From NCBI GenBank assembly GCA_044450785.1, contig JBIOJM010000029.1:1-47882 (forward strand): DNA of 47,882 nucleotides, in the 5' to 3' direction. Positions 1-8,733 of the stretch are shown here, one piece after another. The position numbers and the translations under genes were made by a program. Source of the stretch: JBIOJM01 sp044450785. GTDB taxonomy: Bacteria > Planctomycetota > Planctomycetia > Isosphaerales > Isosphaeraceae. The notes below the pieces were generated by a model that was not told the DNA's origin, searched no databases, and was given only the letters and a program-made list of their open reading frames with translations. Each line of letters begins with the position of its first letter. Within the stretch, counting starts at the first letter, position 1.

Positions 1-39
1 GTGTGCGATGAACTGATTTCGTGGCCATTGCCTATCTAA

Positions 40-411
40 ATTCTGTACATTCCTCATATTTTGTGGCTGGCACTTTTTCCGGACCCAGCCGAGCACAAGA
101 CCAGCCATCGCGGCAAGGTGCGGACGGTCTATTTCGGCTCAGCGTGCCAGGTGATTCTTGCGCGGCACATGATCAAGGTCCGCGACGGTCCGGTTTTCCC
201 GATCAAGGCCGATAGTGTGCGGCGTGCGCTCAAGATCGCAGCCAAGCGGGGCAAACTCCCGCAGTGGGCGCCGAACCAGTTGCGGCATTCCTTTGCCACC
301 GGGGTTCGCAAACGCTTGGGCGTCGAGGCCGCGCAGATCATCTTGGGTCAAGAGCGGGCGCCAGACGGCCACATGTGCGCCAGGAGAGGCGATCGGAGGT
401 TCACCCATGGA
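40..411 (+). pseudogene. Tyrosine recombinase C-terminal remnant
   Basis: The reading frame after an in-frame TAA at 37-39 encodes a phage-integrase-like C-terminal catalytic region. It shows AEHKTSHRGKVRTVYFG (the usual beta-hairpin after the first catalytic Arg) and LRHSFATGVRKRLGVEAAQ, which carries the HxxR motif. The final block should read roughly GHSRADVTQVYAERD. Here it reads as QERAPDGHMCARRGD, so the position of the nucleophilic Tyr appears to be Cys and there is a local insertion. The N-terminal half lies outside the window or is lost behind the stop. The frame stays open to 534, but the end runs antisense into the neighbouring gene and is probably not protein. I read it as a decayed integrase marking an old mobile element next to the two-gene cassette at 478-2222. 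Confidence 0.7.
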
Positions 412-477
412 ATCGGGAGTGTTGGCGGGCGCGATGGAAACCCCGCGGACGTGAGCGTTTTTGTTGACCGAAGTCTA

Positions 478-1950
478 TCATCCGTATGCTATTGTATTTA
501 CATTGCGAAGATGCCAGCTTGCAGCGCTCCGTGATATCCCGTAATCTTCCACCAGGGCAAGAAATTGGTGGCTGTCGGGATTCAATCCCTGAATCACCTC
601 TTTCGGCAGCAAGAACTCGACGGCGAACGCGTTGGCGCGCCGACTCTGAGAGATCATCGCGTAGTCGCCTTGCGCCGCGCAGAGTGCTTGATTCCGGTTT
701 TTTCTGCCTTGCCAGAGCAGGCGGCCCAGACCGGACAAGACCGCGAAGCGAAAGCCTGGAATACTCTTCATGCGAGAATCGGTCGAGGAGGGGACGATAT
801 GGCCACCTCCGCTCGTCCCGGCGCAAAGAGCGACTCGGAATAAAGAAGACTCACACTCCTTTTCCAACCTCGCGCTAAAACGATCCAATACCTCGGCCGG
901 GTCGCGCACCGGCCGATCCTTTAATTCCAACTTTTCACGCGCGAGCCGAGCGAGGTGGTACCCCTGCACGTAATCGGGTTGATTGGTTTCTATGATTCCT
1001 TTGCCAAAACCTCGCCAGCCGATCCGGCCTTTCGACAAGGTCGTATCGGATCTTGTGGCCACGTATTCCTCTATGAGCGCCTCGATCGGTCCAAATTGGC
1101 TCTTGTGCCTGACGATCGGACAATCGAGCAAGATTTTCTCCAATTGCAACGCGATATCAGGATGAGTTTGCTGTAATTCAAGCACCCTCTTGGTGCCCAG
1201 TTCCCCGATCATCCATTGGAACCGTCGCTTTGGCTCTTTCTCTTGTGTTCGGGCGTGAATCCATCTGTCTTCGAGCCATTTGGCCCAACGGGTCAAACTG
1301 ACGTCGGACTTTGCTCGCTCAATCGTTTGCTCTATGAAGTGTTCGGCCTCAGCCTGAAAGACGTTCTTTGCGACAATAAGGACCGTTGGGCGCCTTGGGG
1401 TCTTGTCTGGAGACAAAAAGATGATCGGAGCCCCAGCTGGCTTCGGCAAGCTGTCGACGATGAGGGTAACAAACCGATCCTCCGGAATGATCCATATGCG
1501 GGGAAGCGCCAGGTCGGAACAGCCGTGCCCAAACAGGTGACGGTGTTGCCAATCTGCCCATTCCTCGAGTCGCTGCGGGAAAATCGTCTCCAATTCTTGG
1601 ATGTACTGCTCAAAATCGCCAAATTCGCTCAATCGCTCAGCGTTCTCTGCCACGGTCGTTGGGACAGACACGTCGACGCCCGCATCCACTGCGCGATTCT
1701 TAGCGAACGGCGTCTGAGTCTCCCAAAGAATCGGTCCCCAGTGCTCGATCAACCAATCGGCTAGGCCAGCCACGGGGCCGAACACAGTTTCGGAGGGCGC
1801 TAACAGTTGCGATCGCCCTGATTTGCGATTTAGGGTAAGGCAATCATGCGGCCCACGGATCGCGACGTGAGCCTCGGTGATATCCTCAGGGAAGGCAAAC
1901 GTGCTAGCGGGCTCTTCAAAGCTAACCTGCAGTTGAAAGTCGGACATCAT
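478..1950 (-). CDS. ImmA/IrrE-like protein without HExxH motif
   Basis: This is a 490-aa protein. The C-terminal third resembles the ImmA/IrrE (DUF955) metallopeptidase fold: a helix pattern near residues 400-415 (GFRFAVLSGLGRLLW) where active members have RFTLAHELGHLL, then SRRANAFAVEFLLPKEVI and a final YGISRSAASWHL helix, both typical of the family. The zinc ligands of HExxH are replaced (SGLGR), so it is predicted to be an inactive, perhaps sensor or binding, version. The first 380 residues are an acidic alpha/beta region I cannot assign. It is the second gene of a pair: its ATG overlaps the upstream stop in ATGATG (1945-1950). Base composition is visibly less GC-rich than most of the window, and an integrase remnant lies downstream, suggesting acquisition by transfer. 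Family call from memory; function unknown. Confidence 0.7.
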   Translation of the reverse strand: MMSDFQLQVSFEEPASTFAFPEDITEAHVAIRGPHDCLTLNRKSGRSQLLAPSETVFGPVAGLADWLIEHWGPILWETQTPFAKNRAVDAGVDVSVPTTVAENAERLSEFGDFEQYIQELETIFPQRLEEWADWQHRHLFGHGCSDLALPRIWIIPEDRFVTLIVDSLPKPAGAPIIFLSPDKTPRRPTVLIVAKNVFQAEAEHFIEQTIERAKSDVSLTRWAKWLEDRWIHARTQEKEPKRRFQWMIGELGTKRVLELQQTHPDIALQLEKILLDCPIVRHKSQFGPIEALIEEYVATRSDTTLSKGRIGWRGFGKGIIETNQPDYVQGYHLARLAREKLELKDRPVRDPAEVLDRFSARLEKECESSLFRVALCAGTSGGGHIVPSSTDSRMKSIPGFRFAVLSGLGRLLWQGRKNRNQALCAAQGDYAMISQSRRANAFAVEFLLPKEVIQGLNPDSHQFLALVEDYGISRSAASWHLRNVNTIAYG

Positions 1951-2222
1951 CGGTCTTCCGCTACGTTTTGATCCTCGAAATCTCGGATTGCCTGTTCTGG
2001 CGTTCGCTTCGCGCGCGCTCGCAAAGTCCCTAGATGCTTGCCATCGGGAGGACTCTCCGGATAGCAGTTGTACTGGGGATCATCGCGGTTGCAGGAAACT
2101 CCGACAAAAAACATACCGTTTACCGCGTTCCAAAGTCGTTTAGGGCGGCCGAATGCGTCCCGCGCGCCACCGGAATCTGGTATTACCGTTCTGATAAGGG
2201 CGTCTTGCAGTCTCGGATTCAT
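1947..2222 (-). CDS. Small partner of the ImmA-like protein (unknown)
   Basis: A 91-aa basic protein with no membrane segment. The recognisable core is GRPKRLWNAVNGMFFVGVS followed by YNCYPESPP and a basic tail RARAKRTPEQAI. I recall similar short hypothetical proteins beside ImmA/IrrE-like genes but cannot name a domain. The start is ATG at 2222; no clear Shine-Dalgarno is visible. The stop overlaps the start of the ImmA-like gene by 4 bases, so the two are very likely co-translated. The pairing of a small protein with a larger peptidase-like protein recalls toxin-antitoxin or repressor-antirepressor modules, but that is inference only. Confidence 0.6.
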   Translation of the reverse strand: MNPRLQDALIRTVIPDSGGARDAFGRPKRLWNAVNGMFFVGVSCNRDDPQYNCYPESPPDGKHLGTLRARAKRTPEQAIRDFEDQNVAEDR

Positions 2223-2850
2223 AGCCTATAGGTCGCACTTGGACTTACTCTGATGTACTTGTCGCACCCTTCCGGCACTGCGGCGCGTCATCGATCGGTG
2301 ATAGCCCTTACAGTGGACCGATGGTTGCGTTTGATCTGCATTCGCCCCGACCGGCCCCATTCCCGCGTTCCCAATGAATTGCTGAGTATGCGAAATCGGT
2401 CCAGGCGCAGAACGTGGACCCAAACAATCAGTCTACGGGAGAACTCCAGGTCTCTCAATAACATCGATTGCTGGACTCAACGAACTTGAGTCCGCGATCG
2501 AGGCCGCATTGACCGCTGGACTCCGTTGGCCGGCATCGCGTCATGTTGGCTCGCACGGATGCGCCTCGAAAGGGAGCGGGGGAATACAACCGGCCGCAAC
2601 CTCGAGGCAGGCGCGACCGGTGGCGTTTGGTGATTGTGTGGGACGGCTGGCGACGTCTAGATCTTCGACCAGAGTCGGCGATTCGTCCTGGGCGATCCTG
2701 GGAGGTCACGTCGAGCCGACCCGCGGCGTCGAGGTCGGCACCCTGGGCGGCGGTGGGGCTCAACGGGCCGGCGACCCGTTCAACTAGGCGACCCGGCGCG
2801 CGGGGATCACCCAAGGGCGGCCGCTTCACGTGGCCCTAGCCGTGGCACCA
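2223..2850. other. Intergenic stretch without a convincing gene
   Basis: About 630 bases. Short open frames on both strands (for example 2543-2839 plus and 2455-2829 minus) have Arg/Gly/Pro-rich translations typical of non-coding GC-rich DNA and no recognisable motif. It contains a small hairpin at 2473-2493. It probably holds the promoter for the minus-strand pair ending at 478 and decayed mobile-element DNA. Confidence 0.5.
2473..2493. repeat. Short perfect hairpin
   Basis: GGACTCAA and TTGAGTCC form an 8-bp perfect stem around a 5-base loop (CGAAC). No T-run follows on either strand, so it is not a classical terminator. It may be an operator or only a structural remnant. Confidence 0.4.
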
Positions 2851-3045
2851 TCACGCGCCGATCTTCGCGACCAGCAGGCCGCCTAATGACCATGCCACGA
2901 TCATGGCTCCCTGGGCGGCATGCCTGGGCGTCGGATCACCCCACGTCGCGGCGATCCGGCAGAAGCCCACGAACATGGCGAGAATGCTCAATGCGCTCAA
3001 TAGCTTCCACATCTTGCCGGTCTTCTGAATCGTCTGCGTACCCAT
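2851..3045 (-). CDS. Small two-helix membrane protein
   Basis: A 64-aa protein starting MGTQTIQKTGKMWKLLSAL. It has two hydrophobic stretches, about residues 12-26 (KLLSALSILAMFVGF) and 42-60 (AMIVAWSLGGLLVAKIGA), so it is probably a small inner-membrane protein with both segments crossing the membrane. The frame is open further upstream to 3318, but I choose the ATG at 3045 because GGGAG lies 6-7 bases before it and the upstream extension is low-complexity Arg/Gly/Pro. No family is recognised. It stands alone between the accessory region and the GH15-like gene on the other strand. Confidence 0.6.
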   Translation of the reverse strand: MGTQTIQKTGKMWKLLSALSILAMFVGFCRIAATWGDPTPRHAAQGAMIVAWSLGGLLVAKIGA

Positions 3046-3451
3046 CTCGGTCTCCCGTCTATCGATTCCACCTGACCCCTCTCGCCCGCCCACCTCGTCT
3101 GTCGGCTGGGCTCGATCCAATGTGACAGAGCGGACGAGAGGCGGCGACCCCCTACCAGGCCCGTCTTGAGGCTCGCGGCCCCCTAGCCGATCAGAACCAT
3201 GTCCGAGGCCCTCGTGAGGCCAGAGGAGGAGTAGGGGCTCGCGGTGAGCGGTTACCCCCTTTGCTACCCCTGACGATGCGGCCGAGCGTGCGGCTCTATC
3301 TCCCCTCTTGCTACCCACTCATTACCCCGTTATCATGAAAATACCCGCATGAAGTGCGTGGTTTTGCAGGGTTCAGTGTCTTCACGGAATCGCTGCAAAG
3401 TCTTTCCGGCTTGTGGATTAGGCCGATGGGTCGTGTCGGGCTCGAAATGCG
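3046..3451. other. Intergenic region, nothing recognised
   Basis: About 400 bases between the divergent small membrane protein and the GH15-like gene. It must contain both promoters. A CT/AC-rich stretch at 3245-3335 carries several imperfect GCTACCC/TTACCCC repeats, but I see no clear -35/-10 pair, riboswitch or gene. Confidence 0.4.
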
Positions 3452-6199
3452 ATGTTGGCTACCTGGATCGAAACAGCGGCGAAGGGCCGTCTTGGGGGAC
3501 CGGTCCGAGCGGGGATGTGGTCGGCCGTCGTCATCGGCACTCATCCGATCGAGGGCAATCAGCGCGTCTGGCTCGAGCTCTCGGCCGATGAGCTCATGCT
3601 CGGGCTGCTCCCCGCATACTGGATCGAGAACAAAGGCGGAAATAGCTTCTGGCACGCGCCGATGCCCCCGCAGGGTGTCGGTATCCGGCTCCATTATCGG
3701 GCGATCGTCGACCGCGGCGGTGGAGAAACCGCACAGAGCGCCTATCAGGATGCCATCGTCCGTCCTAACCTGCCCGACCGGACCGAAACGGGCGATGCCT
3801 TGCTCTGGGGAGCCGAAGGATTGGTCGGCAACCGGTTGATGACGGTGCGCGTCGACGCGCGCGGATCGACGTATGACCTCTATTTTCCAACGGCCGGTCT
3901 CCATTCCTCCGTCCGGCCCAGGGAAGGGGACCTTCCCCAGAGTCGATGTCACTTTCGCGCCATCGTCGGCGGCCTGGCTGTGGGGCGCCGGGTCGATTGG
4001 TTCACGGAACGGGCAGCCTGGGACCCGTACCAGCATTACCAGGGGGCGACCAACGTGCTGATGACCAAGCTGTCGTGGCGACACGGCCCGATCAATGTCC
4101 TGATCACGGATTTCGCCGCCATGGGCGATTGCCTGCCCTTGAACGCCGGCCAGGAAAAATCGGCCGGCCAGTACATCAAGCGATTCAACATCAAGAACGA
4201 GGGGAACGCGACTTGCCGCGCTTATTTTGCGGTGTATGTGCAGACCGAAGTCAACGGCGGCGTCGGCGACGTCGGGTTGAGCTGGCACGACATCGACCAG
4301 TCGCTCCTGGCCATCAACCGAGGCCATGGCCACGCCAACCGCAAGCTGTCGCGGGATGCGACGGTCGAGTTCGCCCTGGCTCTCGATAACCGGGGGGAAG
4401 TCGAGTGTGAGCCGACCGGCCCGAATGAGGCGATCCTCTTTCGCACGATCGAGCTTCCCGCCGGCGGCATGGTGACGGTCAACATGCTGGTGAGCGGCGC
4501 GTTCACCGGCTGGAGCGGCGATCGGGGCACGTTCGAGCACTGGCTGCGTCCTGCCCTCACCTGGTTCCGGTCGGCGGATCTCGACCAGGTTGAGCAGTCA
4601 AGCGCACGCGAGTGGGATGATTTCATCGAGCCGATTCCAGATCTCTATTTCCCGAAGCCGGCCTACGCCGTGCATCTGCGCCGGTCGGCCCTGGCGGCTG
4701 CGCTGCATGCCGACGCCGAGGATGGCGCAATCGCCTCGGGGTTCGATCGCGGTCTGAGTGCCTACTGCTGGCCGCGAGACGCGATCTGGGTCAGCGGAGC
4801 GATGGAGCGGTTGGGACACCACTTGATCGGCCGGAAAGTGTATCAATGGCTCAACAAGGTGCGGCAGCGGCAGCGCGCGTTCCTCTACTGGTTCCAGAAA
4901 TACTCGCTCGACGGCGTTCCGGAGTGGGAGACGCCGGCCGTGGACCAGACGGCCCTGATCCCGTGGGGCCTGGAGCGCCACTATCGTCGAACGGGCGACC
5001 TGGACCTGGTGGCGGCGGTCTGGCCGATGATCGAACAGGCAGCGGTGGTCTGTTGCGGAGACTCCGGCGGCCATCCCGGACTGAGGATGCTCGAGGACCT
5101 CAACCTGATCAGCTCGGCGGGCACCCGCGACCAGCTCTTCGGAGCCTTCCTCTATTCGAATGCCTGCGTCGTGGCCGGCCTTCGAGCCGCCGCTCGGCTC
5201 GCGACCCGGCTCGGCGAAAGCGGATCGGCCGATCGTTGGAACGCGTGCGCGGACCGGATCTGGAACGACGGCATCCTCCGGGTGATCGCCACCACCCGCC
5301 CGGAGGACCCAGGACTGATCGACCACGAGTCGGGCCGTTTCATCCAGGCCCGCCGGCTCTCGAAGCTGAAGGGACTCTGGTCCGACGACCCCACCTTCTT
5401 GATCGAACACTCACACACGCTCGACATCAACATGCTGGGTCTGTCCGTCCCGTTCGGTCTGCTGCCGGCCGCCGATCCGCGAATGAGCAAGACCGCCGAG
5501 GGCATCCTCAGGGCCAACGACGCGCTCAAGGGCGATACCAACGTGCTTGCACGCACCAACTACGAGCCGTCTCAATCGAGCTGGAGCGGGCCCAGCAGGG
5601 AATACCAGGACGTGTCCAGCCTCGCGACCCTCTGGATGGTCCGGTTCTTGATCCAGCTCGGCCGAGAGACAGGCCATGCCCGGTACTGGACTCGAGCGCT
5701 CGGAATGCTCGAAGGGATCCTGAGCCGCGTCTCCGAACTTGGCCTTGTCCTCCTATCAACCGGCCGCGGCCCGGAATCCGCTCGCCGGGTCCCCAATCAG
5801 ACGGGGACCGCCTGGGGGCTGCACGCCATGCTCATCGACACCATGCTCGACTTTGCCGGCCTGGACTACGACGCCGTCGACCACCGCCTCAGCCTGCGGC
5901 CCGTCCTGCCCGGGGCCTGGCCCCAGACCGGCATCAAACAGTCATTAGCCTGCGGCGAGGTGTCGTACCGGCTCGAGCGCCCGATCGGCGGCAAAGTGCA
6001 TCACCTCAACCTCAAGGCTCACTTGAAGCGGCCCGTCTCACTCGAGGTCGATCTCACGTGTCCTGAACTGAAAGAACTGGGGCCCTGGCATGCCTCGCCC
6101 CAGACGCCCGAGCCCCTCCTCGACTCGCGCACCGGAAAGCTGCGCTTTAGCCTCACCCTTCCTCCCGGCGCGAGCGAGTGGAACTGGACCTGGGGCTGA
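3452..6199 (+). CDS. GH15 glucoamylase-family protein
   Basis: A 915-aa protein. The N-terminal ~400 residues look like a beta-sandwich domain (IKRFNIKNEGNATCRAYFAVY, then a Gly/Asp-rich part). From about residue 405 follows an alpha/alpha barrel of the GH15 glucoamylase/glucodextranase type, with SAYCWPRDAIWVSGAMERLG (the family's WPRD block), VDQTALIPWGLERHYRRTGD and NQTGTAWGLHAML. GH15 enzymes release glucose from starch-like or dextran-like chains. The usual general-acid motif (LWEE) seems to read LNLISSAG here, just before the FLYSNACVVAGLRAAARLA helix, so activity is uncertain. No signal peptide is seen, suggesting a cytoplasmic role such as alpha-glucan turnover. Start is the first ATG; residue 22 is an alternative. 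The gene converges on the unknown gene at 6306-7133. Confidence 0.8.
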   Translation: MLATWIETAAKGRLGGPVRAGMWSAVVIGTHPIEGNQRVWLELSADELMLGLLPAYWIENKGGNSFWHAPMPPQGVGIRLHYRAIVDRGGGETAQSAYQDAIVRPNLPDRTETGDALLWGAEGLVGNRLMTVRVDARGSTYDLYFPTAGLHSSVRPREGDLPQSRCHFRAIVGGLAVGRRVDWFTERAAWDPYQHYQGATNVLMTKLSWRHGPINVLITDFAAMGDCLPLNAGQEKSAGQYIKRFNIKNEGNATCRAYFAVYVQTEVNGGVGDVGLSWHDIDQSLLAINRGHGHANRKLSRDATVEFALALDNRGEVECEPTGPNEAILFRTIELPAGGMVTVNMLVSGAFTGWSGDRGTFEHWLRPALTWFRSADLDQVEQSSAREWDDFIEPIPDLYFPKPAYAVHLRRSALAAALHADAEDGAIASGFDRGLSAYCWPRDAIWVSGAMERLGHHLIGRKVYQWLNKVRQRQRAFLYWFQKYSLDGVPEWETPAVDQTALIPWGLERHYRRTGDLDLVAAVWPMIEQAAVVCCGDSGGHPGLRMLEDLNLISSAGTRDQLFGAFLYSNACVVAGLRAAARLATRLGESGSADRWNACADRIWNDGILRVIATTRPEDPGLIDHESGRFIQARRLSKLKGLWSDDPTFLIEHSHTLDINMLGLSVPFGLLPAADPRMSKTAEGILRANDALKGDTNVLARTNYEPSQSSWSGPSREYQDVSSLATLWMVRFLIQLGRETGHARYWTRALGMLEGILSRVSELGLVLLSTGRGPESARRVPNQTGTAWGLHAMLIDTMLDFAGLDYDAVDHRLSLRPVLPGAWPQTGIKQSLACGEVSYRLERPIGGKVHHLNLKAHLKRPVSLEVDLTCPELKELGPWHASPQTPEPLLDSRTGKLRFSLTLPPGASEWNWTWG

Positions 6200-6305
6200 G
6201 GGCTCCGGCCAGGCATCGCGCAGACCGGTCCGCAACGGAACCGGCCGCTTCACTCATGGGCACACGGCCGCGCGCACTTCCTTGACCGTAGGCATGCCAT
6301 CGCGG

Positions 6306-7133
6306 TCAAGGGCCCAGGGGCAACGGCTCCCGCAAGAACTCCCGGTAAAGCGCCAGAGCGTCGTCCTCGGGTGTCCTGGACCGAATCCAACACCCCCGCA
6401 GGCGGGCGCGAAGGACCACGCCCTTCTCCAGGTCGTGACCGAAGAGACCATATCGGGTGGACTGTGCGATCGCAGTCGTCGATCCGTGGCGAACGTGCTC
6501 GCCGCTGATACGGCGCGCCACATCGTTGGGATGAGCCATCTCGACATAAAAGACGCCGGCCTCAGCACCTGGTGGGGCGACGACGAGTGGCCGGAGGTCG
6601 AGTCGCGGCGATTCAGGGAGGGGAAGCGTTGTCAGGGCGCGGAGGGCAAGGGCCGACTCGCGGCCGTCGTAGCTGAGAGCGGCCGAACGACCATCGCGCG
6701 GCTCCACCCGGCCGGCGAACACGGTTGGCTCGTTGCCGCCAATCTCCCCAAGCCGGCTGACGACGGCCACTTCCAATGCGCTCAGCTCTCCGACCGAGGT
6801 GGCACTCACCTGGATCTCCAGGTCAACCGCCTCGCGGAGTGCATCAGGGCTCCATCCGGCTCGTACGACCAGGCCGCCCCATCCTGCCGGAGCAAACGTC
6901 GCCTGGACGCCCGCGCGATGGCGCTCGAAACCGAGCAGCGTCGCTCCACTGAACGCCCCTGATTCGAACCGGCCGGCCTGAGCGACCCCATGGAGCGACA
7001 AGAGCGTGACGATCGAGCGACCGCTCTGCCAGCGGAGACCGGGACAGGCCTCATCCAACCTGAGCGTCCACTGGCGGCCGCCCCAGTTTAGATCGAAATC
7101 CGGTCCAGATCCCGTCCAGTGGTTCTGTCGCAC
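6306..7133 (-). CDS. Unknown 275-aa beta-rich protein
   Basis: No family recognised. The protein opens GSGPDFDLNWGGRQWTLRL and is rich in short alternating hydrophobic strands (ALEVAVVSRLG, AGVFYVEMAHPND, RYGLFGHDLEKGVVLRARL), which suggests a beta-sandwich, perhaps a carbohydrate-enzyme accessory domain given the converging GH15-like gene. The end is ALYREFLREPLPLGP. The only upstream start is GTG at 7133, directly preceded in frame by TAG. A terminator-like hairpin ends about 11 bases before that GTG, so the true start may be internal or the hairpin may act as an attenuator. No signal peptide or membrane segment is apparent. Confidence 0.6.
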   Translation of the reverse strand: MRQNHWTGSGPDFDLNWGGRQWTLRLDEACPGLRWQSGRSIVTLLSLHGVAQAGRFESGAFSGATLLGFERHRAGVQATFAPAGWGGLVVRAGWSPDALREAVDLEIQVSATSVGELSALEVAVVSRLGEIGGNEPTVFAGRVEPRDGRSAALSYDGRESALALRALTTLPLPESPRLDLRPLVVAPPGAEAGVFYVEMAHPNDVARRISGEHVRHGSTTAIAQSTRYGLFGHDLEKGVVLRARLRGCWIRSRTPEDDALALYREFLREPLPLGP

Positions 7134-7143
7134 CTATCGACTC

Positions 7144-7182
7144 AAAAACCCCGTCGAACCGCATTTCTGCGGATCGACGGGG
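7144..7182 (-). terminator. Rho-independent-type terminator of the RDD/SpoIIM operon
   Basis: On the minus strand a stem of about 14 bp (CCCCGTCGATCCGCA pairing with TGCGGTTCGACGGGG, one mismatch) is followed by TTTTT at 7148-7144. It lies about 200 bases after the stop of the 96-aa gene at 7386 and only about 11 bases before the GTG of the next gene. Confidence 0.6.
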
Positions 7183-7385
7183 CCGGAACAGAGAAGAGGC
7201 CGGTTATGAACGAAGCAGACGCTTCGGCTGGACGGAGAGGCTTCGCAAGGACAGCATCGCGACCCAACACCGGATAAACTAATCCACCAGATCCCTATGT
7301 CAAGAGGGCAGTGGTCCTTTTTTCTGCTTTTTGGAAACCCGTCTCCACCCAAGCCGGACGCCGGACGGACAGTGCACCTCGAAGT

Positions 7386-7676
7386 TCATGGGGCGAGATC
7401 GACGTAGGGGATCAGCTCGGCGTCGCGGCAACCCGATCGCAGGACATAGACCTCGATCGGACCGACCGATTCGCCATCGGATAGCCTGAGGCCCTCATGA
7501 TGTCGCCGGGCGGCGGCGAGGTGGGAGTCGAGGTGGAGCTCACACGTCAAGCCGTAGTTCTTCAGCTCGCGGCTCGAGCCGTCGCTCCAGGCCGCGGCGA
7601 TCTTGTAGACAGCCGGCCGATCGCAGTGGTTGGCCGAGCACGACGGCCGATAACGAAATGGCTTGATCTGCTCCAT
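7386..7676 (-). CDS. Conserved small cysteine-containing protein
   Basis: A 96-aa protein, MEQIKPFRYRPSC..., with cysteines and histidines arranged as C-x4-C-(DRPAVYKI)...C-x2-H-(LDSH), which could bind a metal. The Cys/His spacing (SCSANHCDRPAVYKIAAAW and LTCELHLDSH) resembles a small treble-clef zinc motif. I recall similar short planctomycete proteins but no named function. It follows the SpoIIM gene by 20 bases with AGGA 8 bases before the ATG, so it is the last gene of the RDD-SpoIIM operon, ahead of the terminator at 7144-7182. Confidence 0.65.
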   Translation of the reverse strand: MEQIKPFRYRPSCSANHCDRPAVYKIAAAWSDGSSRELKNYGLTCELHLDSHLAAARRHHEGLRLSDGESVGPIEVYVLRSGCRDAELIPYVDLAP

Positions 7677-7696
7677 GAAAACGTCCTACCAGGCAA

Positions 7697-8725
7697 TCAG
7701 TGCGTCGCCGCGGATCGGGCCGTATCGGCGGGTTGCTCCGGGACGCGCTCATCACGCCCTACCTTGGCGCGCCCGCCCAAGGCCAGGTACGCGACGATGA
7801 CAACGGCGCTCATGATGGCGACCCCTGCCTTGGCCCAGTACGGGACCGATGATGCCGAAATATAACCCTCGATGAAGGCGGCGAGCACGAAGAGGACGAC
7901 GGCCGCGCCGACGGCCGGCAGGGCCTTCACCGCCTCGCGCCGCAATGAGGAGACGCGGGATTGTCCCTGGGTGTCGATGAGCCCCCACCCCAGACGCAGA
8001 CCGGCTGCCGCCGAGACGATGATCGCCGTCAGCTCGAACGACGAATGCGCGGTCACGAACGTGAAGAAGTTCACCGCGTGAGGCCTGGTCGCCATGTAAC
8101 CGGACAGCGTCCCAAAGACCATGGCGTTATAGAAGAGGTGGTAAAGACTTCCCAGCCCAAAGAGGATTCCCCAGGCGAAGCAGCGCAACCCGATCGATGG
8201 GTTGTTGAAGATGTAAAACCCGGTCATCATCGTGTCGTTGCGGCTCATCCCGTCGCGGCGGACGGCGTCGACCGGCTCGGCGAAGGAGTGGTCGATCTGC
8301 TCGAGAGCGGCGTTGCCGACGACTTGACCGGCGAAATCGGCTCGGCCCGCCGCGAGCAGGGCGGTAAAGAAGAATGTGCCCCAGAAGACCAGGGCGGCCA
8401 GCCGTAAGGCAGGGTCCGAGCGCAGCCGGCGCGGAGCGGTCTGAAACAGGGCACGGCCCAGGTCGTGAAAATCAAAACCCGAGGCGCGGTAAACCATGTT
8501 GTGAGCGCGCCCCACCAGGGCGTGGAGATTGGCGACGGTCTCTCGGGGCAGATCATGGTCCTCGGCAAGCATCAGGTCCGTACATGCCGCTCGATAAAGC
8601 TCCCCCAGGCGCAGGACCTCCTGAGCCGAGGGCCGGCGCCGGCGCCGCTCGGAAAACCGTCCGATCAGGCGGTCCAGCTCGCGCCAGGACGATTCACGCT
8701 GCTCGAGCCGCTCGGCAACTCTCAT
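7697..8725 (-). CDS. Stage II sporulation protein M-like membrane protein
   Basis: A 342-aa protein of the SpoIIM/DUF95 family. A soluble N-terminal helical part (residues 1-105; RLIGRFSERRRRRPSAQEVL, ELYRAACTDLMLAE) precedes several membrane helices beginning with LAALVFWGTFFFTALLAAG. The family signature region NNPSIGLRCFAWGILFGLG and the following NAMVFGTLSGYMA and FFTFVTAHSSFELTAIIV are clear. In non-sporulating bacteria these proteins occur with RDD proteins and MoxR/DUF58 genes; the exact role is unknown. The open frame extends upstream, but the ATG at 8725, 9 bases after the RDD stop and preceded by GGAAG, is the likely start. Confidence 0.85.
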   Translation of the reverse strand: MRVAERLEQRESSWRELDRLIGRFSERRRRRPSAQEVLRLGELYRAACTDLMLAEDHDLPRETVANLHALVGRAHNMVYRASGFDFHDLGRALFQTAPRRLRSDPALRLAALVFWGTFFFTALLAAGRADFAGQVVGNAALEQIDHSFAEPVDAVRRDGMSRNDTMMTGFYIFNNPSIGLRCFAWGILFGLGSLYHLFYNAMVFGTLSGYMATRPHAVNFFTFVTAHSSFELTAIIVSAAAGLRLGWGLIDTQGQSRVSSLRREAVKALPAVGAAVVLFVLAAFIEGYISASSVPYWAKAGVAIMSAVVIVAYLALGGRAKVGRDERVPEQPADTARSAATH

Positions 8726-8733
8726 CTTCCGGT

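Noticed and set aside
2455..2839. Overlapping open frames on both strands in the 2.2-2.8 kb gap
   Set aside because: Arg/Pro/Gly-rich without motif or start signals; neither strand is favoured.
3311..4540. 409-codon minus-strand open frame opposite the GH15-like gene
   Set aside because: Antisense shadow in GC-rich coding DNA; no motif, low-complexity Arg/Gly/Pro composition, and the plus-strand protein has clear family motifs.
6957..6975. GGTTCGAATC, a tRNA T-arm-like sequence on the minus strand
   Set aside because: It lies within the coding frame of the 275-aa protein and no acceptor or anticodon arm surrounds it.
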